A stretch of 63,994 bases of DNA from Aphanothece sp. CMT-3BRIN-NPC111 (GCA_019359765.1 JAHHGU010000026.1:1-63994); one strand, 5' to 3'; counted from the stretch's first letter, positions 28,606 through 38,367 are shown. The notes: generated by a model from the letters alone, not told the origin. Numbers and translations are program-made.

Positions 28606-29472
28606 ATGCAAAACATCAAGAAAACTCAGCAAGTAAGCTTTAAATTTCCAGATTCAAAAATCCCAGTTCAAAACTCGCCCCGCGATGGATTCTTGGTGAT
28701 TGAGAATGTCTCCAAAGTCTACCAGACGCCCAAAGGCCCTTATACGGTACTAGAGGAAGTTAATCTAGACGTAAAAGAAGGGGAGTTTATCTGCCTTATC
28801 GGCCACTCTGGCTGCGGGAAATCAACGCTGCTGAATATGGTGGCAGGTTTTAGCGAACCTACAGATGGAGAAGTGCGACTGCAAGGGGAAGCAATTACCG
28901 AACCAGGGCCCGATCGCATGATGGTGTTTCAGGGCTATGCTTTGCTACCTTGGAAGACGGCTTTTGAAAATGTCTACCTGGCAGTTAATTCAGTTTATCC
29001 CAAGAAATCTGAATCACAGAAGGTAGCGATCACGCGGCAACATCTGGCAATGGTGGGGCTGACAGAAGCAGCAGACAAAAAACCTAAGCAACTTTCTGGG
29101 GGGATGAAACAGCGGGTTTCCATTGCCCGTGCTTTAGCAATTCGTCCTCAAGTGTTGATTTTGGATGAACCGTTTGGAGCATTGGATGCAATTACTAAAG
29201 AAGAGTTACAAGAAGAATTGCTGAAAATATGGACAGATCATCGCTGCACAGTGCTGATGATTACCCATGATATCGATGAAGCGCTGTTTCTTGCGGATCG
29301 CTTAGTGATGATGACGAATGGCCCTCACGCCAAGATTGGGGAAGTACTAGAGATTTCTTTTCCGCGTCCGCGCGATCGCACCCGCATCATGGAAGACCCA
29401 GAATACTACAAATTGCGGAATTACGCTTTAGATTTTCTCTATCACCGCTTTGCCCACGACGACGCTTCTTAG
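28606..29472 (+). CDS. nrtD: nitrate ABC transporter ATPase NrtD
   Basis: 288-residue ABC ATPase paired with NrtC. An N-terminal extension of about 35 residues precedes the nucleotide-binding domain. Walker [10 protein letters not shown] (about 66), signature [15 protein letters not shown] (about 161-175), Walker [13 protein letters not shown], and H-loop ITHDIDEAL are complete. It lacks the C-terminal binding domain of NrtC. It is the last gene of the cluster. After it comes an unrelated membrane protein, so no nitrate reductase follows within the window. Confidence 0.96.
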   Translation: MQNIKKTQQVSFKFPDSKIPVQNSPRDGFLVIENVSKVYQTPKGPYTVLEEVNLDVKEGEFICLIGHSGCGKSTLLNMVAGFSEPTDGEVRLQGEAITEPGPDRMMVFQGYALLPWKTAFENVYLAVNSVYPKKSESQKVAITRQHLAMVGLTEAADKKPKQLSGGMKQRVSIARALAIRPQVLILDEPFGALDAITKEELQEELLKIWTDHRCTVLMITHDIDEALFLADRLVMMTNGPHAKIGEVLEISFPRPRDRTRIMEDPEYYKLRNYALDFLYHRFAHDDAS

Positions 29473-29616
29473 TAGTATTCTTCATGGGATTTAGTTTCAT
29501 CAAGTTCTTGTTTAGGGGCGGAGTCGCAAGCAGCTAATAGCAATCCCCAAAATCAATACACAGATGCCAATGCTTCGCCCTGACAATTGCCTTTTTCCTA
29601 CTAATGGTTAAATGCG

Positions 29617-30141
29617 ATGACATTACCACGCCATAACAAGAACTTTATAATCGTATTGTTAATCAGAAAATTATTAACAGCAAAGCTGTTTAAAAAAATG
29701 AGTAAAGAACTTAATCATGCGACTAAGGACGAAGGATTTTTACACCTACTGGAAAAAATTCAATCCCTTGTTTCCAAAATTCTATCCGTAGCGATGGTGT
29801 TAGTAATACTGTTTGCCATCGGTCACTTAGGCTTTTTCCTCGTGCAAACGCTCTTACAACCAACTGATGAGCCATTTACCAAAATAATATTTCAGATATT
29901 TAGTTTATTTTTGAATATTTTGATTGCTCTGGAACTTCTGGAAAATATTACTGCTTATCTACAAAAAAACGTGATTCAGGTAGAATTAGTTATCGTTACA
30001 TCTTTAATTGCCGTATCCAGAAAAATTATTATTTTAGATTTGGAAAAAACCTCAGGGATAGATTTAATTGGTTTAGCAATAGCTATACTGGCTCTTTCCA
30101 TTAGTTACTTTACGATTAAGTACGTAAACAAAAAAATGTAG
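29617..30141 (+). CDS. PsiE-family membrane protein
   Basis: 174-residue protein with four predicted membrane helices: ILSVAMVLVILFAIGHLGFF, IFSLFLNILIALELLENI, VELVIVTSLIAVSRKIIIL and LIGLAIAILALSISYFTI. The order and the LNILIALELLENITAYL stretch match the phosphate-starvation-inducible PsiE family, whose function is unknown. The first 27 residues may not be translated: a second ATG at 29698 (MSKELNHATKDEG) is an alternative, though neither start has a strong ribosome site. The base composition is more AT-rich than neighbours, which could mean recent acquisition. Confidence 0.75.
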   Translation: MTLPRHNKNFIIVLLIRKLLTAKLFKKMSKELNHATKDEGFLHLLEKIQSLVSKILSVAMVLVILFAIGHLGFFLVQTLLQPTDEPFTKIIFQIFSLFLNILIALELLENITAYLQKNVIQVELVIVTSLIAVSRKIIILDLEKTSGIDLIGLAIAILALSISYFTIKYVNKKM

Positions 30142-30546
30142 CTAAATAGGTAGTTAGATAATAATCTTTTTCAGAATCCATTAACTCAAAAATATGATTG
30201 CCGTTGAGTGCTAGGAATCACCAGAAGAAAGTTACCGCTATTAAGCAAATCTTACTTCGGATTGGGCAACAGGTATTTACTCTCAGTGCCAGGCTGTTTT
30301 TTGCTAAAGGTAAATCTTTCATAATACCTCAATCCCTACTAAATTAATGTGGGTTTATCCTGATAATTACTCAAACCCTCATTAGTACGTCCAGCGCCAT
30401 GACTATACGAAAGAGAAATATACCCAGCAATTTCTTTTCGATGTGTTTGTTGTGGGCTGTTGTTCGGGAACTTTAGAGATAAGGTTCACCCTTCAGTAGC
30501 AGTTGGGTAAGCAAATATAGCAGCACATACCGGGGTAGGGGTGTTT
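30142..30546. other. intergenic region without a recognised gene
   Basis: 405 bases between the PsiE-like gene and the GAF kinase. I see no open frame with a ribosome site, no tRNA and no clear repeat. Confidence 0.4.
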
Positions 30547-32040
30547 ATGGCAGACCCAGAAAATCGACTTTTTTGTCGTCTCGATAGTCTTACACAAGCA
30601 GCAAGAGAACAACAACGGTTCAAAGCTCTGGTAGAGCTAGATCTACTAAAAGCAGAGACAGTTCCAGCTTTTGAAGAAGCCACTCAAACATCTGCTCGCT
30701 TTTTGGAGGCACCCATCTCCATATTGAGCTTAATGACCCAAGATCGTCAGTGGATCAAATCAGCTGTGGGTTTATCGAGAGCTGGGCTAATGAACGAGCT
30801 GATGGCGTCACGCCAGCTGCCGCGCAGTGAAAGCTTTTGCACTTATGTGGTCGATAGTCATCAGGTGTTGGCAATTGAGGATACAGCAACTGATTTATTT
30901 TTTTCCAGAAGTTTACTATTTCAGCACTACGGCATCCGTGCTTACTTAGGTGTGCCCCTGCTGACAGCATCTGGGGATTGCTTGGGCACACTTGCAGTTA
31001 TGGATCTGGTGCCTCGCACCTTTACTACCAAAGACATTGACTTCCTAGTACTTATGGCTCGCTGGACTCTCAGTGAAGTTGAGCGGAATTATCTCCTAAA
31101 AGCACAGCGTAAACCATCTGCCTACATAATTCCCAAATCGACATTACAAGTACAGAACGGCCACCTACCTAACCAACTCTCAACTCAAGTAGTTAAAGTC
31201 AAACTGCTGGCTCAGCTGTCTGAGGAACTGCGGACACCCCTAACGTCTGTGATGGGGATGACGAGCGTTCTCAACCGCGAAATTTATGGTCCTTTAAGCG
31301 GTAAACAAAAAGAATATTTGGAGATTATTTACCATAGTGGTCAGCGCTTAGTTTCGCTAGTTGACGAAATTTTAGCCCTTGGTGCTTTGGATGAGAACAG
31401 CCAAACACTGCATCTAACGTCTGTGGATGTTGAAATGCTGTGTCAACAGGCAATAAAAAGCTTGGAACAGGTTGCCCATCAGCGGCGGCAACAGATTAAG
31501 TTGTCCGTAGAGTCGGGGAATCGCATCTGGTTGCTAGATAAAGATAAAGTCCGGCAAATTTTGTACTACCTGATTTTCAGCGTGATTCAATCAGGTGAGG
31601 CAGGAGGTGTTGTTCGCATCCTTGTCTCTCGTCATGGCGAAAGGCTAAATATTGAACTCTGGCTATCCCCCCCTTGGCTAGAAAATTGCCTGCCCCAGGC
31701 TGAACTATATTTCCAGTCAGCTATTAATGGCATATTTAATGGTTCTGAAAGACTACTGAGCCTTAGCAATAGTGCAAGCAACGAGCAACTACCAGTGTCA
31801 TCACGACTGCCAGCCAGTCAACCTTTGTCAAGTTCTTCTGTTTCAGCTGCCCTTGGCACTGTCGAGGGGCTGGCAAAGACTTCTAGCGGCGGTAATAACT
31901 CCCGTGAAAGTCTGGGACTATTACTCTGCTGCTACCTAGCAGAGATACACAGTGGAGAAATATCTGTTCAAGGTTCATCAGAGTTAGGCTATCGCTACCT
32001 GGTCAGCTTTCCCCAACTGGCTGCCGATGAGAGGCATTGA
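30547..32040 (+). CDS. GAF-domain sensor histidine kinase-like protein, apparently inactive
   Basis: 497 residues. A GAF domain spans about 20-180 (RFLEAPISILSLMTQDRQWIK, YLGVPLLTASGDCLGTLAVMD). A HisKA-like helix pair (about 220-285) reads QLSEELRTPLTSVMG, with Glu where the phospho-acceptor His of the H-box (SHELRTPL) should be. The HATPase-like region has KVRQILYYLIFSVIQSG in place of the N-box, with no conserved Asn, and no clear G1/G2 boxes. It is therefore predicted to be a pseudokinase, perhaps a dimerisation or ligand-sensing partner. A Ser-rich insert lies at about 415-450. The ATG at 30547 follows GGGGTAGGGGTG. Soluble; no transmembrane segment. Confidence 0.85.
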   Translation: MADPENRLFCRLDSLTQAAREQQRFKALVELDLLKAETVPAFEEATQTSARFLEAPISILSLMTQDRQWIKSAVGLSRAGLMNELMASRQLPRSESFCTYVVDSHQVLAIEDTATDLFFSRSLLFQHYGIRAYLGVPLLTASGDCLGTLAVMDLVPRTFTTKDIDFLVLMARWTLSEVERNYLLKAQRKPSAYIIPKSTLQVQNGHLPNQLSTQVVKVKLLAQLSEELRTPLTSVMGMTSVLNREIYGPLSGKQKEYLEIIYHSGQRLVSLVDEILALGALDENSQTLHLTSVDVEMLCQQAIKSLEQVAHQRRQQIKLSVESGNRIWLLDKDKVRQILYYLIFSVIQSGEAGGVVRILVSRHGERLNIELWLSPPWLENCLPQAELYFQSAINGIFNGSERLLSLSNSASNEQLPVSSRLPASQPLSSSSVSAALGTVEGLAKTSSGGNNSRESLGLLLCCYLAEIHSGEISVQGSSELGYRYLVSFPQLAADERH

Positions 32041-32348
32041 TCTATAGAGGAGGCTGCGCGATCGCTACTGTCCCAAGAGTCGAAACGAATAATCTCAAGC
32101 TCCCAACTTCGGTGTCGTGCGGACAATTCCATTATCCTCACATCTCAAATTTAATAGTCACCCAATTTAAAGCTGATGTGGAATTAAAGTTTATGGTGCG
32201 GGTTACAAGCCCCTAGTTTTAACTATAGAAGAAATCCTGGCATCCAAAGTTGCATGACAGGTGGTTAGAAAGTAACCATTTGTGAAGATAATAGGATGGT
32301 CTTTGCCGTAGTTACAGTCATTTCCTTGGGAACCTGCAACAACCGTTT
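32041..32348. other. intergenic region without a recognised gene
   Basis: 308 bases before ictB. One HIP1 site is near the left end. No repeat, RNA gene or clear promoter was recognised. Confidence 0.35.
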
Positions 32349-33752
32349 ATGAATTCAGTTTGGGAACGATTTACACTATCAGATTTGCCTCTGTCTCAGT
32401 GGCGAGGCAGCAGCTATTTATACCGATTAGTCGGTCCCCTGCAAGCGTGGCGGCAGAGCAGCAGGCTCCTGCAATGGGCTGATCCCATAGGGGCGTTATT
32501 GGTTAGTCTACTGTTTGGTTTGGCACCTTTCGCGTCGAGAACGCTGGTTCTAATCTTGCTAGTTGCCTGCGCTGCTTATTGGGTGTTGCTGACGCTATCG
32601 GATGATACTAAGACTGGCTTGACACCAATTCACCTGCTGATATTGCTGTACTGGGGCATTAGTACAGTGGCGACAGCCCTCTCGCCAGTGAAGAAGGAAG
32701 CTTTTTTAGGGTGGGGAAAGCTAACGCTGTTTTTGCTGCTATTTGCACTGATGGCCAGGGTGTTGCGATCGCCCCGCCTACGCTCTTGGTTAATCACCCT
32801 ATACTTACACGTAGCCCTGATTGTGAGTGTATATGGATTACGACAGTGGTTTTTTGGAGCGGCGCAACTGGCTACCTGGGTAGATACAGAATCCTCACTC
32901 TCTAAAACAACGCGAGTCTATAGCTATTTGGGTAATCCTAACTTACTGGCTGCGTATCTATTACCCGCGATCGCCTTATCACTGGCAGCTATTTGGGCTT
33001 GGCGCGGTTGGGTGCCCAAAGCCTTAGCAATAATAATGTTTGTAATAAATTCAGCCTGCCTAGTGCTGACTTTTAGTCGTGGCGGCTGGATCGGTTTTGT
33101 GGCGATAATTTTCACCTTCTTGCTCCTGCTTTTTTACTGGTGGAGCGTTCATCTGCCGCGTTTCTGGCGCACTTGGTCGCTGCCTTTAGTGATCGGTAGT
33201 TTGGCTGGGGTATTAATTCTGGCGGTGATATTCGTGGAACCACTGCGCGATCGCGTTTTTAGTATCTTTGCCGGTAGAGAAGATAGCAGTAACAATTTCC
33301 GGATCAACGTCTGGACAGGGGTAATTAATATGATCCGCGATCGCCCCCTAATCGGCAGCGGTCCTGGCAATGACGCTTTCAACAAAATTTATCCCCTTTA
33401 TCAAGTCAGCCCCCGCTACACAGCCCTGAGCGCTTATTCGATTTTGCTGGAAATTGCTGTAGAAATCGGGTTAATCGGGCTAGGTTGTTTTCTCTGGCTG
33501 CTAACAGTCACCTTTAGCCTGGGTATGCAGCAGTTGCGACGCTTACGGGCAGTTGCGGGTCGTGATGGGTTTTGGTTAATGGGTGCGATCGCGGGTATGA
33601 TAGGCCTGCTGAGTCACGGCTTGTTTGACACCGTTTGGTATCGCCCGCAAGTGAATACGCTTTGGTGGTTGGTAGTGGCGTTGATTGCCAGCTATTACAA
33701 GCCAGATCGGTTAGCCCTCAAAGGCGAGCAAGAAGTGCGCGATCGCTGCTAA
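32349..33752 (+). CDS. ictB: IctB family membrane protein (O-antigen-ligase-like)
   Basis: 467-residue protein with about ten membrane helices, ending in a short cytosolic tail. It carries the Wzy/O-antigen-ligase (Wzy_C) signature region (YSYLGNPNLLAAYLLP about 195-210 and RPLIGSGPGNDAFNKIYPLYQ about 335-355). IctB was first proposed as a bicarbonate transporter in Synechococcus, but it is a polymerase/ligase-fold protein and its real role is unsettled. The gene is conserved across cyanobacteria. The ATG at 32349 gives MNSVWERFTLSDLPLSQW. It is monocistronic here. Confidence 0.9.
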   Translation: MNSVWERFTLSDLPLSQWRGSSYLYRLVGPLQAWRQSSRLLQWADPIGALLVSLLFGLAPFASRTLVLILLVACAAYWVLLTLSDDTKTGLTPIHLLILLYWGISTVATALSPVKKEAFLGWGKLTLFLLLFALMARVLRSPRLRSWLITLYLHVALIVSVYGLRQWFFGAAQLATWVDTESSLSKTTRVYSYLGNPNLLAAYLLPAIALSLAAIWAWRGWVPKALAIIMFVINSACLVLTFSRGGWIGFVAIIFTFLLLLFYWWSVHLPRFWRTWSLPLVIGSLAGVLILAVIFVEPLRDRVFSIFAGREDSSNNFRINVWTGVINMIRDRPLIGSGPGNDAFNKIYPLYQVSPRYTALSAYSILLEIAVEIGLIGLGCFLWLLTVTFSLGMQQLRRLRAVAGRDGFWLMGAIAGMIGLLSHGLFDTVWYRPQVNTLWWLVVALIASYYKPDRLALKGEQEVRDRC

Positions 33753-33936
33753 AATCGCGGAAATAAACGCAAGTCCTGGTGGCTGTTAGTGGTTAGTAAG
33801 CTGTTACGCATTTAATTTTGTTGCCCAGAAGCCTTACTGCAAGCCGCAAAATATGAAATTTAGATGCGCGTCAGTTTAGTTAGTAGAAAGATTGCCTACT
33901 AACCACTAACTACTAACAATCCCAACCTAGGTTAAT

Positions 33937-34404
33937 TTAATAACGTTTCATTGCCCGTTCCATCTCGCGTTTATCTTGACGCTGCTTCAGGTCTTCGCGT
34001 TTATCGTGGAGCTTTTTCCCTTTAGCAAGACCGATACTGAGCTTGACCTTGCCCCGCTTCAAATACATTTTTAATGGCACCAGAGTTAAACCTTGCTGTT
34101 CAACTTTGCCGATTAACTTGACAATTTCCTGCTTGTGTAGTAACAATTTGCGTGTACGGCGGGGATCGTGATTAAAGTACTGGCTAGTAGTTAAATGGGG
34201 TGAGATATGGACGTTAAGTAGCCATGCTTCCCCATTCCGAATCAGCGCATACCCATCTCGCAGATTAGCCTTCCCTTCTCGAATAGACTTGACCTCCGTA
34301 CCCTTTAACTCGATACCCGCCTCATAAGTTTCCAAGATTTCGTAGAGGAAACGGGCTTGGCGATTGTCGCCGACAATTTTGATACCTTCGTTTTTGTCGC
34401 TCAT
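33937..34404 (-). CDS. smpB: SsrA-binding protein SmpB
   Basis: 155 residues; binds tmRNA and delivers it to stalled ribosomes for trans-translation. Family features: NRQARFLYEILETYEAGIELKGTEVKSIR (given as NRQARFLYEI, then GTEVKSIREGKANLRDGYA), a six-stranded barrel, and the basic C-terminal tail ending KREMERAMKRY that enters the mRNA channel. Length is normal. The tmRNA gene itself was not found in the window. Confidence 0.97.
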   Translation of the reverse strand: MSDKNEGIKIVGDNRQARFLYEILETYEAGIELKGTEVKSIREGKANLRDGYALIRNGEAWLLNVHISPHLTTSQYFNHDPRRTRKLLLHKQEIVKLIGKVEQQGLTLVPLKMYLKRGKVKLSIGLAKGKKLHDKREDLKQRQDKREMERAMKRY

Positions 34405-34797
34405 ATAGCAATTAGAAATTAGCTTTTAGTAATTTTTTAGTAGAGACGGCCTGCCAGGGCGTCTCTACTATCCATGCATGGGGGTGATGTCGATTGTCAA
34501 TAGCCATCGTTTATAGCCACTGCCATATATTCAATTTATCCTGGCTACTAAAGTCGCAGCTAGATAGGACGTCACCAACAGAGCCAGAGAGGGAGAGACG
34601 CGGCGACACTGAGAATGTTTGTAGATTTCCCGTGTCTAGCTATGTTCCAATAGAGATAAACAAGCTCGCTAATCCCCTCCATTCTTGTGGCAGAGGTTTT
34701 AGATACAATAATGCTATATTAATTCCGGCAGCGCTACCCATCAGTAGCTGAGGCGTTGCAATTGCTCACTACGGCAACGAATCCTTTAGCTTCTATT
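34405..34797. other. intergenic region with palindrome and dispersed repeat
   Basis: Divergent gap between smpB and the TPR gene. It holds the palindrome at 34438-34470 and the sequence GCATGGGGGTGATG with GATTGTCAA (34476-34500), which recurs nearly unchanged at 55602-55627. No gene seen. Confidence 0.45.
34438..34470. repeat. palindromic dispersed repeat (GTAGAGACG type)
   Basis: TAGTAGAGACG-GCCTGCCAGGG-CGTCTCTACTA is a near-perfect 11-bp stem. Related copies are at 23781-23806 and 57588-57616. Confidence 0.65.
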
Positions 34798-35655
34798 ATG
34801 CCTTATTCCAATCCTCAACCTGTACCTTCCCAGCCTGACGACGCGGAATTTTTCTTTCAGCAAGGTGAAAAGCTACACAGAAAGGGTCGGAATACAGAAG
34901 CGATCGCAGCCTACGACGAAGCCGTTCATGTTAAACCTGACTATGTTGACGCTTGGTATTACCGAGGTTTTCGCTTAGAGGAATTGCAGCAATATCTAGA
35001 AGCTCTCGCCTCTTACGATGAAGTTATTCGCCTCGATCCAAATCATCAACACGCCTGGTGCCGCCGAGGCATTTTGTTATTAGAAAGATTACAACGGTAC
35101 GATGAAGCCGTTGCCTGCTATGACAAGGTTATTCAAATCGCGCCTAATGATTATGAGGCTTGGTATGGTCGAGGTGATGCATTTATAGAGTTGAAACGGT
35201 ATCCAGAAGCAATTTCCTCGTACCAACAGGCAATTCACATTAATCCTACTAGCTGTTGGGATTGGTGCGAGCGAGTCCAGAGGCTACACGCATTACAACT
35301 AAATAAAGAAGCGGTGAGTTTGTGCCAAAAAGTAGTGACAGTGTTAGATCGCCTTGTTACTGAAATTGACCCTAATCACTCTTGGATATGGGATAGCCTA
35401 CATCAATCTTGGCATATTCTAGGCGACTGTCTACTAGGACTAGAGCAGTACGCAGAAGCTGCCGACGTCTGCGGCAAAGCTATTCAAATTAAGCCAGATG
35501 AATGTTTATCTTGGTATTGCCGAGCTAAAGCACTAGAAGGATTGCAGCGCTACCCAGAGGCTGTCAAATGCTATGATATAGCGATTAAAATCAAGCCAGA
35601 TTTTCAGGAGGCGAGTAGAAGTCGAGCGCGAGTAATGGAAAAATTTAAAAGTTAA
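34798..35655 (+). CDS. TPR-repeat protein
   Basis: 285 residues made almost wholly of tetratricopeptide repeats, about six units of 34 residues with the pattern AW..RG..L..L..Y.EA..SYD.A....P. No enzymatic domain, signal peptide or membrane segment is visible, so it is likely a cytosolic scaffold. I start at the ATG giving MPYSNPQPVPSQPDDAEFFF; an upstream TTG (34756) adds 14 unlike residues. The repeats are close in sequence to the TPR half of the Ser/Thr kinase encoded 135 bases downstream, so the two genes may share origin by duplication and possibly a partner. Confidence 0.88.
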   Translation: MPYSNPQPVPSQPDDAEFFFQQGEKLHRKGRNTEAIAAYDEAVHVKPDYVDAWYYRGFRLEELQQYLEALASYDEVIRLDPNHQHAWCRRGILLLERLQRYDEAVACYDKVIQIAPNDYEAWYGRGDAFIELKRYPEAISSYQQAIHINPTSCWDWCERVQRLHALQLNKEAVSLCQKVVTVLDRLVTEIDPNHSWIWDSLHQSWHILGDCLLGLEQYAEAADVCGKAIQIKPDECLSWYCRAKALEGLQRYPEAVKCYDIAIKIKPDFQEASRSRARVMEKFKS

Positions 35656-35790
35656 ATAAGGAAATGTTTCTTTTTTTTAATGCGGTCACGCTATAAGGGC
35701 TATACGGCTTATAGAGCTATTAAAATTTAGCCTAACAGCTCCTTGTAGATAATAGATACTTGCAAGCAGGTGCTTGATAATTAAAACTGC

Positions 35791-37959
35791 ATGAATCTGG
35801 TAAAAGAACAACCATTAGGTGGGCGCTACCAAATCATCAGCCATTTGGGAGGTGGGGGATTTGGCGCTACTTTTGTGGCTGAAGATAGACATCTCCCTGG
35901 CAACAATTTATGTGTCGTTAAGCAACTCAAGCCGCAGGAAACCGATCCATTAACCTTGCAAACGGCAAGGCGTTTATTTGATAGCGAAGCCCAAGTTCTG
36001 CACAAGTTAGGAAGCCACGATCGTATTCCTCAACTTTTTGCTTACTTTGAGGAAAATAAAGAATTCTATTTGGTACAAGAATTTATTAAAGGTCGCGATC
36101 TCAGCCACGAACTAGTGTTGGGGAAACAGTGGAGTGAGGATGAAGTATTTTATCTTTTGCAAGACATTCTGGAAATATTAGAGTTTGTTCATCAGCAGAA
36201 GGTCATTCACCGCGATATCAATCCTCGTAATTTAATTCGGCGAGAGAAAGACGGCAAGTTAGTTTTGATTGACTTTGGGGCAGTAAAACAAATTGGCACC
36301 ACATTGGTAACCGAGAATTCTGTTAGCTTCACCGTTGCTATTGGCACTCCTGGTTATCGACCTAGCGAACAAGCTAATGGCAATCCCAGATTAAGTAGTG
36401 ATATATATGCTGTGGGAATAATTGGTATCCAAGCTCTTACCGGATTGCTTCCTAACCAACTCCCACTCCATCCCGATTTTAGTGAGATTATCTGGCGCGA
36501 ACAAGCATCAGTTAGCCCTGAACTAGCTGATGTTTTAGACAAAATGGTACGCTATGATTTTCGGGAGCGCTATCGTTCAGCATCTGAGGCATTGCAAGCC
36601 CTGAAAGAGTTGAGAAGCCGGACTTGTGCAACGTTAGCTATTGCCTCTCCCCAATTACCAGCTACCCCTGTCACGCAGAATAAAGTAACAAAATCTAAAT
36701 TTAAGCTGCATAAGGCTTTAATACCCATCGGGCTAATCGGAGTATGTGTAGCGATAGCAGTGTCAATTGTCAATGTTATTAATTCCTCTAATGCAGCTGA
36801 ATTATATAAGCAGGCCAAGACCCTAACTGAACTAAAACGATATGAAGACGCTATTGATGCGTATAAAAAAGCTATTGAAATTAGACCTGATTACGTTGAT
36901 GCTTGGACTGGCAGAGGCAATACTCTTTATGACTTGAAACGTTATAAAGAGGCGTTGGCAGCTTATGATACATCAATTCAAATCAATCCAGATGCTGTAG
37001 AAGGTTGGAGTGGTAGAGGTTATGTATTAGAAAGTTTGCAGCGCTCTAAAGAGGCGCTAGATTCGTTTGAAAAGGCGATTCAAATCAAAGCGAACTATCC
37101 AGAAGCTTGGAATGGTAGAGGCAATGTCCTAAAAAATTTGCAGCGTTATGAGGAAGCGATCGCATCTTATGAAAAAGCTCTGCAATTCAAATCTGATTAC
37201 TACGAAGCTTGGGATAGCCGGGGATGGGTACTGCATAAATTGCACAGGTATGAAGACGCGATTGCTTCTTATGACCAAGCTGTTAAATTTAAACCAGACT
37301 ATTTCAAAGCTTGGTATAATAAAGCCAATTCTTTAATTAATTTGACTAAATATAAAGAAGCGATTGAATCGTATGATAAAGCGGTTCAATTAGAGCCTAG
37401 CTACTATCAGGCATGGTACAGCAGAGGAAATGCGCTGCTCAACTTACAACGATACGAAGAAGCAGTTGGCTCGTTTGATAAAGTAATAAAAATTCAGGAT
37501 AATTACTTTAAAGCTTGGTATAACAAAGGCTGGGCACTCCATCAATTGCAACTGTACGATAAAGCAATTAATTCTTATGATAGAGCGCTTCAATTGAAGC
37601 GGAAGGACTCTCAAGTTTGGTATAATCGGGGCAATGCGCTATACAATTTAAAGAGATACAAAGAAGCGATCGCCTCTTATGACAAAGCGGTTCGCTACAA
37701 GCCAGACTACTACGAAACCTGGCACAGCCGAGGCAACGCACTATTTAGCTTAAAACGATATCAAGAAGCTATTGCCTCTTATGATAAAGCAATTAGCTAC
37801 AAGCCAGACTACCGGGAATCCATAGAGGCTCGAAACCAGGCACAGAGTCAGCTAATTTTACAAAAGTTAAACCTTAAGCAAAAGAAAGAAGAACTAAAGC
37901 AGCCGAAGGATTTAACTCAAAGTATTTCACAAAAAATCAAAAATGTCTTAAACCGCTAG
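35791..37959 (+). CDS. Ser/Thr protein kinase with C-terminal TPR array
   Basis: 722 residues. The Hanks-type kinase domain (about 10-275) has the Gly loop GGGGFGATF, catalytic Lys in CVVKQL, VIHRDINPRNL as catalytic loop and DFGAVKQ as the metal-binding motif. Asp and Asn are kept; the usual Lys two residues after Asp in HRDxK is replaced by Asn (HRDIN), a form common in cyanobacterial kinases. A single membrane helix follows (IPIGLIGVCVAIAVSIVNV, about 310-328), then about ten TPRs (335-690) that would be outside the cytoplasm, and a Lys/Gln-rich tail. It likely signals in response to bound proteins or the cell envelope. Confidence 0.93.
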   Translation: MNLVKEQPLGGRYQIISHLGGGGFGATFVAEDRHLPGNNLCVVKQLKPQETDPLTLQTARRLFDSEAQVLHKLGSHDRIPQLFAYFEENKEFYLVQEFIKGRDLSHELVLGKQWSEDEVFYLLQDILEILEFVHQQKVIHRDINPRNLIRREKDGKLVLIDFGAVKQIGTTLVTENSVSFTVAIGTPGYRPSEQANGNPRLSSDIYAVGIIGIQALTGLLPNQLPLHPDFSEIIWREQASVSPELADVLDKMVRYDFRERYRSASEALQALKELRSRTCATLAIASPQLPATPVTQNKVTKSKFKLHKALIPIGLIGVCVAIAVSIVNVINSSNAAELYKQAKTLTELKRYEDAIDAYKKAIEIRPDYVDAWTGRGNTLYDLKRYKEALAAYDTSIQINPDAVEGWSGRGYVLESLQRSKEALDSFEKAIQIKANYPEAWNGRGNVLKNLQRYEEAIASYEKALQFKSDYYEAWDSRGWVLHKLHRYEDAIASYDQAVKFKPDYFKAWYNKANSLINLTKYKEAIESYDKAVQLEPSYYQAWYSRGNALLNLQRYEEAVGSFDKVIKIQDNYFKAWYNKGWALHQLQLYDKAINSYDRALQLKRKDSQVWYNRGNALYNLKRYKEAIASYDKAVRYKPDYYETWHSRGNALFSLKRYQEAIASYDKAISYKPDYRESIEARNQAQSQLILQKLNLKQKKEELKQPKDLTQSISQKIKNVLNR

Positions 37960-38051
37960 CTTTCAGGCATAGAGGGAATTATTGTATATGAAATTGAATG
38001 AGCAGTTAATTGGTTGATATTTACAGCGCTTTGTATCTAAAAATAGTACAC

Positions 38052-38075
38052 CCCTCCCCTGGAATTTGGGGAGGG
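38052..38075. repeat. perfect inverted repeat, possible terminator of the kinase gene
   Basis: CCCTCCCC (38052-38059) pairs with GGGGAGGG (38068-38075) across an 8-base loop. It lies about 90 bases after the kinase stop. No T-run follows; a similar palindrome (TAGGGGCG/CGCCCCTA) is at 38136-38158. Confidence 0.5.
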
Positions 38076-38135
38076 TGGAAGATAGCGCGGGTAAGGTATT
38101 TTTGTAGTTCACCAACTTGCAATCTTCTGTAAATA

Positions 38136-38158
38136 TAGGGGCGCACTGTACGCCCCTA
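38136..38158. repeat. palindromic repeat TAGGGGCG/CGCCCCTA
   Basis: An 8-bp perfect stem with a 7-base loop (CACTGTA), of a type widely dispersed in cyanobacterial genomes. It lies at the 3' side of both flanking convergent genes. Confidence 0.6.
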
Positions 38159-38166
38159 CATATTGC

Positions 38167-38367
38167 TTATTTGTCTGTATTCTGGTCTTCTGGTCTTTCA
38201 GTAGCAGCAGTATTCTCTGGAGCTTCTGAAGCTCTTAATGCATCAGCACCTTCACCCAGTAACTCCTGAGGATCAACTGCCATGTCCGCAGCAGTATCAA
38301 TTTGACCATTAGTGTTGGTGTTGGGTTTTATAGAAGTGCTTTTATGGCTAGCATGACCACCAGGCAT
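38167..38367 (-). CDS. hypothetical small acidic protein, 66 residues
   Basis: I do not recognise the family. The protein is hydrophilic and probably disordered: a Ser/Thr/Asn-rich N-terminus (HKSTSIKPNTNTNGQID) and an acidic Ala/Glu-rich second half with DPQELLGEGADALRASEAPE. A ribosome site TTGAGGACGTACTT stands before the ATG at 38367, which supports translation. Convergent with the kinase gene, divergent from the hydrolase. Confidence 0.55.
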   Translation of the reverse strand: MPGGHASHKSTSIKPNTNTNGQIDTAADMAVDPQELLGEGADALRASEAPENTAATERPEDQNTDK

